Assembly (NCBI GenBank): GCA_034437215.1
Contig: DAOTVC010000063.1
Coordinates: forward strand, 1 to 33,751
DNA length: 33,751 nucleotides
Source of the DNA: DAOTVC01 sp034437215
Lineage (GTDB): Bacteria > Chloroflexota > Anaerolineae > B4-G1 > SLSP01
Reading direction: 5' to 3'
The notes beneath the pieces are model-generated. The model was not told the origin of the DNA. It saw only the letters and a program-made list of their open reading frames with translations, and did not search any database. Numbering within the stretch: the stretch's first letter is position 1; every line of letters starts with the position of its first letter. Position numbers and translations under genes: made by a program. Of this stretch, positions 1 to 8,064 are shown in pieces.

Positions 1-2407
1 CGCGCGCCTCTTCCAGCAGGGCCTGCATGGGCGCTCCCTGGTCCACGAAGGTGCGCACGTACCCCTCCCGCTCGGCGAGGGGCAGGATCTCCGCCAGCAG
101 GGCGAAGGCGGCCCCATCTTCCCCCGCCATGTGCAGCGCGAGGGCCCGCAGAGCCCCGATGGGGACGAAATTCCAGCTGTGGTAGGTCTCCTCGAGGGAA
201 GCCAGGGCCTCCAGTGCGGCCCCCGGGCGGCCCTGCGCCAGCCTCACCCGCGCTTCCTCCACGTTCAGAAGGTAGCCGGTGTGCTCCAGCCCTCGCCAGG
301 GCTGCAGTCTCTCGCTCTCCTGGAGTTGCTGCAAGGCCGCGGGTAGATCCTCTTGTGCCAGAGAGAAGCGGATGCGGGTGACCAGGAGCTTGAGGACGGC
401 CAGGGGGGAGACGGTGTGGGTGCTCTGAATGGCCTTGGCCTTGGCGAGGGCCTGCTGGGCAGCGCCGTACCGTCCCTGCGCCCGCAGGATGTCGATGAGG
501 GTCATGTGAAGGCCGGCGAGGGCGGCCTCGTTGCCCCACTGCTCGGCCAGCCGCAGGCCGCGCTCTGCCAATGTGTGGGCGTTCTCCATCTCGTTCCGCT
601 CGTAGGCCAGCTGAGCCATGCCCGAGAGGACGGTCGCCGCGAAGGGCAGGAGCTCGCCCTGCGCGTCGGTGGAGCGCTCGAGAGTCTCCTCGTAGGTGGA
701 CCAGGCACGCCGCAACTCCCCCTTGGCGATGGTCAGAGCCGCCTCCGTCGCCAGAGCCGAGACGCCCAGGTGGACGTTGCCGCTCTCCATCCCCAGCCGG
801 CCCGCCTCGGCGAAGGCTGCTTCGGCCGCTGCCAGATTCCCCTGCAGGAGCTCTCCGCCTCCCAGCGAGAAGGTGACCACGCTGCGCGCCACGAGATCGC
901 CCTCGGGTAGAAGTTCCAGCGCTCTGTGCCCCTGCCCGAGGATCTCCTCGGCATGGCCCTCCAATGTGGCGGCGTAGGCCCGGATGGTGGCGGCGTGCCC
1001 CAGCAGCTTCTCCCGTTCCTCTTCGTCGAGCTCCGGAGGAAGCGCGGACGCGGCGCTCTCCAACCAGCGCTCCACCTCCTGCAGATCACAGATCAGGGCG
1101 AGCGCCCAGGCGTAGTAGGTACTGAGCCAGGGGCGGCGTAAGATCAGCTCTTCCGGCAGGGCCTCCATCCAGCGTTGCAGGGTGACCAGCTGGCCGTGGG
1201 TCAGCCGGGCGAGGGCGTGGGCCTCCACCATCTCGGCTGCCCGCTCGTAGTCCCCGGCGGCGAGAGTGTGGTGCAGCGCCTCATCGATGTGGCCCTGTTC
1301 CTCGTACCACCGGCCGGCGCGCCGGTGGAGGATGGGAACCTCCACCTCCGGGCGGGTGCGCGCCCGGGCGCGCAGCAGGTCACCGAAGAGGTGATGGTAC
1401 CTGTACCACCGCCGCTCCTCGTCCAGCGGGACGAGGAAGAGGTTGGCCTGCTCCAGGTACTCTAGCATCTCCTGTGCATCGTCGTGCTCCCCCTCCGGCA
1501 ACCCCTCAAGGGCCTCACAGAGAGGCGCGCAGAGGCGGTTCAGGATCGCGGTGCGCAGCAGGAAGGTCTGCACCTCCTCCGACTCCCGCTGGATGACCTC
1601 CTCCACCAGATAGTCTAACACGTAGCGATGGCTGCCGGTGAAGGCGCGGACGAAGTCCCGGACGTCCCGGCGTCCTTGCAGGGAGAGGGCTGCCAGCTGG
1701 AGCCCCGTGATCCATCCCTCGGTGCGGGTCTCCAGCGCCGCCACGTCCCCCGGGGTGAGCGCCAGCCCCATGACCCCGATGAGGAAGGCGTGGGCTTCCT
1801 CCTGCGTGAAGCGCAGGTCGGCGGCGCGGAGCTCTGCGAGCTGCCCCCGGGCCCGCCACCGCGCCAGGGGGATAGGAGGATCGGTCCGCCCGGCCAAAAC
1901 GAGGTGCAGGAGGTGCGGGGGCAGGTGCTCGACGAGGAAGGCCAACGACTCTTGGATGGGGGACGCTTCGATGTGGTGGTAGTCGTCCAGGATGAGGGAG
2001 AGGGGACGTTCCTGCTCCAGCAGGGCGTTGATGAGCCCCGTCAGCAGCGTCTCGACGGGCGGGGGTTGAGGTGACTGCAGCGCCGGGAGGAGGGACCGCC
2101 CGAGGTCTCCTGCGACCCGCTGCAGGGCGCCGATGACGTAGGTCCAGAAGCGGGCGGGGTCGTTGTCGCCGGCGTCGAGGGAGAGCCAGGCGACGGGGCG
2201 CCGGCGACTGTGGACCCAGGCGCTCAGCAGCGTCGTCTTCCCGAAGCCCGCCGGGGCGGCCACCAGCGTCAACCGGCGACCCACGCTGCCGTCCAGGCGC
2301 TCCAACAGCTGCGGGCGCTCCACCAGTTGGGGGCGCGGCGCGGGCACGTAGAACTTGGTCCTCAGGAGCGGCGGGACGATGCGTGCGGCACTCGAGATGG
2401 CGTTCAT
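1..2407 (-). CDS. MalT/LuxR-type ATP-dependent transcriptional regulator, partial (C-terminus outside window)
   Basis: The frame is open from ATG at 2407 down to the window edge, about 800 codons, with no stop seen. The N-terminus has the usual MalT-type opening (LLRTKFYVPAPRP), then a Walker A motif APAGFGKT near residue 50 and a Walker B-like LILDDYH near residue 145. This is a STAND/AP-ATPase NTPase followed by a long alpha-helical TPR-like region rich in paired Leu/Ala helices. The last residues seen (REGYVRTFVDQGAPMQALL) are those that normally precede the LuxR-type helix-turn-helix, so the DNA-binding domain probably lies just left of the window. GGGGAGA precedes the ATG. Known relatives sense a ligand through the TPR region and activate transcription. 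Target and ligand cannot be told here. The neighbouring peptidase/permease genes read the same way but are separated by about 160 bases of repeats. Confidence 0.85.
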   Translation of the reverse strand, partial: MNAISSAARIVPPLLRTKFYVPAPRPQLVERPQLLERLDGSVGRRLTLVAAPAGFGKTTLLSAWVHSRRRPVAWLSLDAGDNDPARFWTYVIGALQRVAGDLGRSLLPALQSPQPPPVETLLTGLINALLEQERPLSLILDDYHHIEASPIQESLAFLVEHLPPHLLHLVLAGRTDPPIPLARWRARGQLAELRAADLRFTQEEAHAFLIGVMGLALTPGDVAALETRTEGWITGLQLAALSLQGRRDVRDFVRAFTGSHRYVLDYLVEEVIQRESEEVQTFLLRTAILNRLCAPLCEALEGLPEGEHDDAQEMLEYLEQANLFLVPLDEERRWYRYHHLFGDLLRARARTRPEVEVPILHRRAGRWYEEQGHIDEALHHTLAAGDYERAAEMVEAHALARLTHGQLVTLQRWMEALPEELILRRPWLSTYYAWALALICDLQEVERWLESAASALPPELDEEEREKLLGHAATIRAYAATLEGHAEEILGQGHRALELLPEGDLVARSVVTFSLGGGELLQGNLAAAEAAFAEAGRLGMESGNVHLGVSALATEAALTIAKGELRRAWSTYEETLERSTDAQGELLPFAATVLSGMAQLAYERNEMENAHTLAERGLRLAEQWGNEAALAGLHMTLIDILRAQGRYGAAQQALAKAKAIQSTHTVSPLAVLKLLVTRIRFSLAQEDLPAALQQLQESERLQPWRGLEHTGYLLNVEEARVRLAQGRPGAALEALASLEETYHSWNFVPIGALRALALHMAGEDGAAFALLAEILPLAEREGYVRTFVDQGAPMQALLEEAR

Positions 2408-2423
2408 GGCTCTCCCCGGTAAG

Positions 2424-2459
2424 ATCCTGCCCTATCCTGCCCTATCCTGCCTTATCTTA
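2424..2459. repeat. Three tandem decamers ATCCTGCCCT
   Basis: The unit ATCCTGCCCT occurs twice exactly and a third time with one change, immediately 5' of the MalT-like gene (in its untranslated leader). GGTAAGAT and ATCTTACC flank the array as a short inverted repeat. It could be an operator array for the regulator or another short tandem repeat of the kind scattered through this window. No function is shown. Confidence 0.7.
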
Positions 2460-2508
2460 CCACAAACCGCCCCGTTTCTAGAGTTTGGTAAAGAGAATTC
2501 TTTGAGGA

Positions 2509-2556
2509 TACTGCGTACTGCGTATTGCGTAGAACCGTAGTACGCAGTATGCAATC
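2509..2556. repeat. Inverted pair of heptad arrays (TACTGCG type), no ORF inside
   Basis: Three heptads (TACTGCG twice, then TATTGCG) run on the + strand. After about six bases they are answered by the reverse complement (CGTAGTA, CGCAGTA, TGCAATC). The whole is an imperfect hairpin between the M28 gene stop and the MalT-like gene. It is the same family as the arrays at 18822-18856, 19344-19371 and 23029-23049, here as an empty copy. It may also act as an RNA hairpin 3' of the M28 gene. Confidence 0.8.
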
Positions 2557-2568
2557 CGTGGTCGCCTC

Positions 2569-5500
2569 TTACCGGCTCACCAGCCAGGAGGTCGCCAGCG
2601 TCAGGAGCTCGCCGCTGAAGTCCAGCCGTTCCAGCGCGACGGCGGCGGCGTCGTCTGCCGGCAGGTAGTGATGCGCCTCGGCTTCCCCCCAGATCAGCTT
2701 CGTCGTGGGGATCCCCGCGGCGTTGAAGAGGAGGTGCCAGCCGGTGCCGTTGTCCACCCGCAGTTGGGCCCGGCGTCCCAATTGCGCCGTCCCCGTCTCG
2801 AAGCGGTAGGTCAGGGGCCGGTCGGGCTCCAGGACGCCAAAGAAGAGCAGGCTGTAGCCGCGTCCGTTGCCCACGCTCTCCGCCGAGAGGACGCCCACCG
2901 TACGGGTGAGGGGGACGGTCGGCTCGTCGAGGTAGTGCTGCACCCCGGCGTGCCCGCGCTCGTCGGCGCCCCAGGCAGCGAAGAGGACGCTGCGCGCGGG
3001 CCGAAAGTTACTCTCCTGCCAGGTCTGTGCCAGCTCCAGCAGGAGCGCCACACCCGAGGCGTTCTGGTTGGCGCCGGGATAGACGATCCCGTCGACGCTA
3101 CGCCCCACGTGATCGTAGTGGGCGCCTACGATGAGCACCTCGCCGGCGAGCTCGGGGTCCCGTCCGGGGAGCAGGCCCAGGACGTTGGCGGTGGTCGCCG
3201 TGCCCTCTGGCGCGCGCTCGAGGGACATGTACACCCGCACGCCCAGGGGTTGGGCCGCCGGCCCTGTCGTCAGGTCGCGGATCTTGAGCCCCGCCGTCTC
3301 CAGAAGGGCGTCGAAGGCCGGACGCGTGATCTCGAAGATCGGGATCTCCAACGGCGGCTCACCCTCCTGCGGGGGAAGTAACCGCCGGGTCTGGAAGGCC
3401 TGCACCTTCCGCTCCGAGACGACGATGAGTCCTCCCGCGCCCCGCTCCTGCAGGAGAAGCGCGTGCTCGAGAGGCTCCTCCACGTCCCGTTCCAACACCA
3501 CGGCGCCGCCGAAGCGCAGCCGCCCCAACGCCGCGCTCCCCTGTCCGCCCGGGGTCTGCAGCCAGACGAGATCCCCCTCCACCGTACCCTCCCCCCCGAC
3601 GTCGAAGAAGGCCTCCCGGTAGGTGAAGTCCTGCGGGATCTTTCCCCGCTCACCGGACAAGATCAGAACCGGCACCTCGCTCAGCCCCGTCGTGGAGATG
3701 GGGAAGTGCTGGAAATAGGTGAGGGTGTCGCTTACCGGGTCGCCCACCGGTTGCAGCCCCAGGGCCTGGAAGGCCTCGGCGACGTATGCGGCTGCTCTCT
3801 CGCCGCCCGGCGTGCCCGCTTCCCGTCCGGCGAAGCGCGGACCGCTCAACACCTCGACGTGTCCCAACGCCCGCTCTCCGTCGAAGCGGTCGCCAAGTTC
3901 CACCAGTTCGGAGGGTACCCCGGCGATGCGGGCGTGCTCCCGCCAGCCCTCCACGAAGGCCTCCCCCTCGACACCGAGTGTCTTTTCCAGCGCCCCCTCT
4001 ATCTCCTGCTGCCGGGCGGCAGCGATGAGACGCCGCAGGGCGCGCTCCCCGTAGACCTCCACGATGTAGTCGACCACCGACCAGGCCTGGGCCGGAAAGA
4101 GCGCCGCCCGCTCACCCGAGAGGTAGGCGCGCGCGGGCATCTCGAAGAGCGGGATCTCGCCGCCGGCGCGTGCAGCGCCCTGGGCCGGCGGGCCGAAGCG
4201 CGCCGCCTGCCGGTGGCGCCCCAGCGGCAGGACCCGCGCGACGGCGTACTGAGCTACGCCCTCCCGCAGCCACTCGCTCTCCACGCCGGTTTCGAGGAGC
4301 GCCCGCTGCGCCAGCGCGTGGGCGAGCGCCGCCTCCACCGCCTCTCTGGCGGAGAGGTCCGGGAGCCAGAGCCTGATCCGCCCCTCCTGGGGGACCCAGA
4401 CCGTCGTCTCTCCACTCCCCGGGGGCAGTGAGACCCGGAAAGTCGCCTCGTCCTCGTAGATCACCAGCCGGATGGGCGCGGGCAGGGGCAGACCCAGGAG
4501 ACCGCGGAGCTCTTCCTGCACCCGCTCCGCCGTCTCCTGGACCGGTTCCAGCGCCCCGGCGTCCCATCCCACACCTTCGATCAGCAGCTCCTCGCCGGCG
4601 AGCAGGGTCCGGACGGGTCCGGCGTAGCGCCACCTACTTCCCTCGCGGACGAAGTGGGCGTCGAAGATCGCGCTCCGGGAGGGGCCGGGGGAAGCCTCCG
4701 TCTGCAGCGTCAGTGCGACGAGCGCTTCGCTGCCGTCCGGCTGCCAGCCGACGAGCCGAGCCTCGACCGCCTGGGTCACGCTCTCCTGCGCCTGCAGGCT
4801 CTCGAACCAGAGCTGCTCCTCGCGCTGCAGCTCGCTGTCGGCCTCCGTAATCGTGGTGAGGAAGAGATCCACGTCTCCCGCGGCGACGGCTGCCTCCCGC
4901 TTCTCCAGCGTTGCGTCGACCCCCATCTTCACGGCCCGGAGCGGCTCCAGCCTCGCGGCTCTCCAACCCGCCTCGAAGGCCGCCGGGGAGAGACCCAGGG
5001 CCTCCTGGAAGGCCTCCGCCTCGCTTCCGGTCCGGCCCCAGGCAGCAGCGAGCGCCGCCAGACCCGCGGCCCCGTGCTCCTCCAGCAGGTAGTCCACGGC
5101 GCTCCAGCTTGCCGCCCTGCACCCCTCTCCCCCGCTCGCCGCACAGAGCTCCGCCAGCGGGGTGACGACCTCCGAGCCGGCGAGCCGGGGTAGGTAGCGG
5201 CGGAGCGCGTCTGCCTCGTAGTGGGCGGGCAGCCCCTCCCAGAGCCAGGTCCCCTCGTCCAACGGCTGCCCCAACTGCGCCAGCGCCAGCGCCGCCAGCG
5301 CCGGCGTGAGAGGGTCGGTGTAGACGAGCTCCACGCGGTGCGGGACCACGACCCGATGGCGGAGCCCGTCCCCTGCCGCGGGGCTGTGGAACTCCCGTAG
5401 GGCCGTGACCCCGGAGTGGAGGACGACCTGGGTGCCGGTGATCGGCTCCAGCCCCAGGTCGGTCGTGAGGGCCGTGTAGGTCGCCTCCGCCTCCGCCAGG

Positions 5501-7452
5501 AGGGCTTCTGGATTGGCCTGTACCCCGGCGGTCCGGAAGAGGGTCAGCGTCTCCCCGGCGACGCTCTCCATGGCGTACCCGTCGAGGAGCCAGTGCCCCT
5601 CCTCCTCCACGAAGCGCAGATCGTAGGCGAGGGTCGTCGGCTCCGCGTCCCCCTCCCAACGGTAGCGCGCCTGGAGGGCGACCTCCGCCTCCTCCCTCCC
5701 CACCGTCACCGCCTCCACCCTCCAGTCCGCCTCTGTCAGCGCGCGCGACCGGAGGTCGTCGAACCGGCGCGCTTGCAGAGGTCGGGCGGCGGGTCTGATC
5801 CCCTCCAGGTAGGCCTCCCGATCCCCGGTGATGAGGGCCGCCTCCAGCCGCTCCACCGCCCGCGCCAACGCCACCTCCCCGTCGGCCAGCACGGCGAGGG
5901 CGTGGGAGGTGGCAACGCCCACGTCGCGCAGCTTGCCCAGGTCGATGGCCTCGCTCTTGTCACGGGGGCTGTGGTAGTTGGGATCGGGCCAGTAGATGAG
6001 GGTGGCGGCGGGGATGCCTGCCTGGTGGAAGGAGAGGTGGTCACTCCCTCCCACCGTTCTGGTGGTGGTACTGATGTCGTAGGTCGCGACCGCCTCCTCC
6101 AGCACCCCGACGACGGTGCCCGCTCCATCGATGTAAAGCTGCTCACCCGCTCCCACCATGTCCAGGTTGATGTTGGACAGGGTCTCCTCGATGGGCAGGG
6201 TGGGGTGCTCGACGTAGTAGCGGGAGCCGATGAGCCCCTGCTCCTCGGCGTCCCAGGCGGCGAAGAGGACGGAGCGCGCCGGGCGGAAGCCCTGCGCGTG
6301 CCAGCTGCGGGCGATCTCCAGGAGGACGGCGGGGCCGGAGGCGTTGTCGTTGGCGCCGCTCATGATCTCCCCGTCGGGCTCCCGTCCCAGGTGGTCGAAG
6401 TGCCCGCCGACGACGATGATCTCGTCGGCGTAGTCGGGGTCGCTGCCGGGGAGCAGCCCCAGGACGTTCCGCGCTTCCCCCTCTTCGGTCTCCTCCACCT
6501 CCACCGCCATGCGCACCGTCGTGGCGAGAGGGATGGGTCGGAAGCGGTAGGTGAGATCGTCGACGCTATAGTCGCTCCCCGCCAGCAGATCCGCCGCCAC
6601 CTCTTCGGAGATGATGTAGGCAGGGAGGGTGTTCTCGACCCAGGCCGTCTGCCGCCAGCCGCCCCGGCGGAAGTAGTCGCTCTCCCGGTCGAGGAGCAGG
6701 AGCCCCTCCACCTGGTGTTCGATGGCCTCCCGGTAGATTTGGGGGTCGCGGCGGTAGTGGCAGAGGACGACCTTGCCGGTCACGTCCAGCCCGGTGTAGT
6801 CCTCCCCCTGGCACTCGTTGAGCCAGACGACCGGCCCCTCTCCCACACCCGCGCCCACGTAGCCGCCGGTGAGGGCGCGGTAGTCGACCCGATAGTCGTA
6901 CCCGTCGCGATTGTCGTACCCGTCCTCCTGGGGGAGGGAGCCGTCGGTCGTGGAGATGCTCAGCTCGGGCGTGGTCACGATCTCGCCGTAGGGGACGGTG
7001 AAGTTCTGGAAGTAGGTCCCCTCCTCACCCGCGGGCTCCAAGCCGTAGGCCTCGAACTGCGCGGCGATGTACTCGGCCGCTGCGTGCCCCCCCTCTGTGC
7101 CCGGCTGGCGCCCGACCAGGGCGTCGCCGGCGAGGTAGGCGATGTGCTCCATGGCCTCCTCGACGTCGAAGGTGAGGGCCAGGATGGAGTAGCCCGTGAC
7201 CTCCACGGGCGGCCCCACCACGATCTCCTCCGTCCCTTCGGGCTCGGTGGTGGGCGCGGGGCTCTCCTCGGACGGGGCGCCGGTCGGCGCTGCCGTCGCC
7301 CCCCCGGAGACGAGGGGCGCCGCGCCCTGTGGGGGCTCTCGCAGCAGGTCGAAGAGGTAGACGCCGATCGCCGTCTGGGCCAGGACCAGGACGACGATGA
7401 GCGCGATCAGCAGGGGGCGGAGACGCCGGTTGGAGCTCGTATTCATGTTCAT
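2569..7452 (-). CDS. Membrane-anchored protein with two PA/M28 peptidase units, the second degenerate
   Basis: A 1627-residue protein. One hydrophobic helix (about 12-34) acts as a signal anchor, followed by a Pro/Thr/Glu-rich linker. The first unit (about 85-525) is a PA-containing M28 aminopeptidase with every expected zinc or catalytic position: H351 (GGHFDH), D369 (NDNASG), E403/E404 (AEEQG), D431 (NLDMVG) and H494 (NYHSP). The middle (about 640-1180) holds two regions resembling gluzincin/peptidase-MA folds. They keep WLWEGLPAHYE and WLREGVAQYA but lack HExxH. The second PA/M28 unit (about 1185-1627) keeps H1445 but has Q1463 for Asp, D1497 for the general-base Glu and E1525 for Asp, so it is probably inactive. 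The M28 family releases N-terminal amino acids; this one likely works outside the membrane. It lies 4 bases after the small ORF at 7457 and downstream of the Opp permeases, suggesting peptide digestion and uptake. Confidence 0.85.
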   Translation of the reverse strand: MNMNTSSNRRLRPLLIALIVVLVLAQTAIGVYLFDLLREPPQGAAPLVSGGATAAPTGAPSEESPAPTTEPEGTEEIVVGPPVEVTGYSILALTFDVEEAMEHIAYLAGDALVGRQPGTEGGHAAAEYIAAQFEAYGLEPAGEEGTYFQNFTVPYGEIVTTPELSISTTDGSLPQEDGYDNRDGYDYRVDYRALTGGYVGAGVGEGPVVWLNECQGEDYTGLDVTGKVVLCHYRRDPQIYREAIEHQVEGLLLLDRESDYFRRGGWRQTAWVENTLPAYIISEEVAADLLAGSDYSVDDLTYRFRPIPLATTVRMAVEVEETEEGEARNVLGLLPGSDPDYADEIIVVGGHFDHLGREPDGEIMSGANDNASGPAVLLEIARSWHAQGFRPARSVLFAAWDAEEQGLIGSRYYVEHPTLPIEETLSNINLDMVGAGEQLYIDGAGTVVGVLEEAVATYDISTTTRTVGGSDHLSFHQAGIPAATLIYWPDPNYHSPRDKSEAIDLGKLRDVGVATSHALAVLADGEVALARAVERLEAALITGDREAYLEGIRPAARPLQARRFDDLRSRALTEADWRVEAVTVGREEAEVALQARYRWEGDAEPTTLAYDLRFVEEEGHWLLDGYAMESVAGETLTLFRTAGVQANPEALLAEAEATYTALTTDLGLEPITGTQVVLHSGVTALREFHSPAAGDGLRHRVVVPHRVELVYTDPLTPALAALALAQLGQPLDEGTWLWEGLPAHYEADALRRYLPRLAGSEVVTPLAELCAASGGEGCRAASWSAVDYLLEEHGAAGLAALAAAWGRTGSEAEAFQEALGLSPAAFEAGWRAARLEPLRAVKMGVDATLEKREAAVAAGDVDLFLTTITEADSELQREEQLWFESLQAQESVTQAVEARLVGWQPDGSEALVALTLQTEASPGPSRSAIFDAHFVREGSRWRYAGPVRTLLAGEELLIEGVGWDAGALEPVQETAERVQEELRGLLGLPLPAPIRLVIYEDEATFRVSLPPGSGETTVWVPQEGRIRLWLPDLSAREAVEAALAHALAQRALLETGVESEWLREGVAQYAVARVLPLGRHRQAARFGPPAQGAARAGGEIPLFEMPARAYLSGERAALFPAQAWSVVDYIVEVYGERALRRLIAAARQQEIEGALEKTLGVEGEAFVEGWREHARIAGVPSELVELGDRFDGERALGHVEVLSGPRFAGREAGTPGGERAAAYVAEAFQALGLQPVGDPVSDTLTYFQHFPISTTGLSEVPVLILSGERGKIPQDFTYREAFFDVGGEGTVEGDLVWLQTPGGQGSAALGRLRFGGAVVLERDVEEPLEHALLLQERGAGGLIVVSERKVQAFQTRRLLPPQEGEPPLEIPIFEITRPAFDALLETAGLKIRDLTTGPAAQPLGVRVYMSLERAPEGTATTANVLGLLPGRDPELAGEVLIVGAHYDHVGRSVDGIVYPGANQNASGVALLLELAQTWQESNFRPARSVLFAAWGADERGHAGVQHYLDEPTVPLTRTVGVLSAESVGNGRGYSLLFFGVLEPDRPLTYRFETGTAQLGRRAQLRVDNGTGWHLLFNAAGIPTTKLIWGEAEAHHYLPADDAAAVALERLDFSGELLTLATSWLVSR

Positions 7453-7456
7453 GGGA

Positions 7457-7708
7457 TCATCTTTCTATTCGTTGGTCGGCACGCTGTCCCAGACGCCCGC
7501 TCGCCATCGTGTAGATGGCAGGGTCGCCCTCCCGGTCAGAGACGTAGGCGATGCGTGCAGCAGGGGCTTCGGGGCGCGCGGGGGGCGGTGCCAGATCGGC
7601 CCGCGCCTCCGGTACGAGGGTCAGGTAGAGCGCCAACCCGCCGGTGACGAGCACAGAGAGCGTAAGGACGCCGGCGATGATGGCGAGGGTCCTGTCGGTA
7701 CGGTTCAT
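7457..7708 (-). CDS. Small single-TM protein, possibly a truncated PD40/TolB-like propeller remnant
   Basis: An 83-residue frame with AGGGAGACC before its ATG. Residues about 8-30 form one membrane helix, followed by a Pro/Ala linker. The segment RIAYVSDREGDPAIYTM reads like the first strand pair of a PD40 (TolB-like) beta-propeller repeat (IAYVSDRxGxxxIYxM). The frame then ends within about 15 residues, so a whole propeller is not present. It is either a remnant of a longer membrane-anchored propeller protein or a small protein that kept this piece. Its stop is 4 bases from the M28 gene start, so the two are probably co-transcribed. Confidence 0.55.
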   Translation of the reverse strand: MNRTDRTLAIIAGVLTLSVLVTGGLALYLTLVPEARADLAPPPARPEAPAARIAYVSDREGDPAIYTMASGRLGQRADQRIER

Positions 7709-7724
7709 GGTCTCCCTTTACATA

Positions 7725-7752
7725 AGTCCAAGGTCAAAAGTCCAAGGTCAAA
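7725..7752. repeat. Four heptads, (AGTCCAA-GGTCAAA) x2
   Basis: Two exact copies of a 14-nt unit that itself splits into two related heptads. They lie in the short gap between the Phd-type gene and the small membrane protein gene. The 7-nt period is the same as the arrays in the etf/hdr/kor region; only the heptad sequence differs. No inverted partner is seen here. Confidence 0.75.
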
Positions 7753-7765
7753 AGGCGGCTCCTGT

Positions 7766-8041
7766 TCAGACGATGCCCAAAGCTCGCCCCCGTTGTGCGG
7801 ACCCGACCTCTTCCTTCGGGGTGCCTTCGTCCGCCTTCCCTGCGGTTTCGGCACGCCGTCGGTGCACGAGCAGGACCTTGTCCTTCAGTCGTTGGAGGAG
7901 GTGAAAGTCCTCCAGGCTGACGAGGGCCGCGGCGGGCCGTCCCGAGTTCTCGACGATATAGGGGGTCCGCCGACGCTCCAGGTCGTCGAGGACCTCCGTG
8001 ACCGACGAGGCCAACATCGTCGTTGAGATGGTCTTTAGCAT
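7766..8041 (-). CDS. Phd/YefM-type antitoxin-like protein, no toxin partner beside it
   Basis: A 91-residue protein. Its first 55 residues match the Phd/YefM fold pattern: TISTTMLASSVTEVLDDLERR, then PYIVENSGRPAAALVSLEDF, with the usual amphipathic helix and the xxPxAxLVSxEDF strand. In this family the N-terminal half dimerises and binds DNA and the C-terminal tail neutralises a RelE- or Doc-type toxin. The tail here (after about residue 60) is charged and unusual. The flanking genes are a permease fusion and a small membrane protein, so no toxin gene adjoins it. It could be an orphan antitoxin or a regulator derived from one. GAGGAGAAG upstream of ATG supports the start. Confidence 0.7.
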   Translation of the reverse strand: MLKTISTTMLASSVTEVLDDLERRRTPYIVENSGRPAAALVSLEDFHLLQRLKDKVLLVHRRRAETAGKADEGTPKEEVGSAQRGRALGIV

Positions 8042-8064
8042 GGCAAACTCTTCTCCTCGTACGT

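Noticed and set aside
5416..7647. Long open frame on the + strand opposite the M28 protein
   Set aside because: It has no recognisable domain, low-complexity Val/Gly/Asp/His-rich text and no ribosome site. GC-rich genes leave such open frames on the other strand; the - strand frame has complete catalytic motifs.
7766..8041. Complete toxin-antitoxin pair
   Set aside because: Only the antitoxin-like gene is present; both neighbours are clearly something else.
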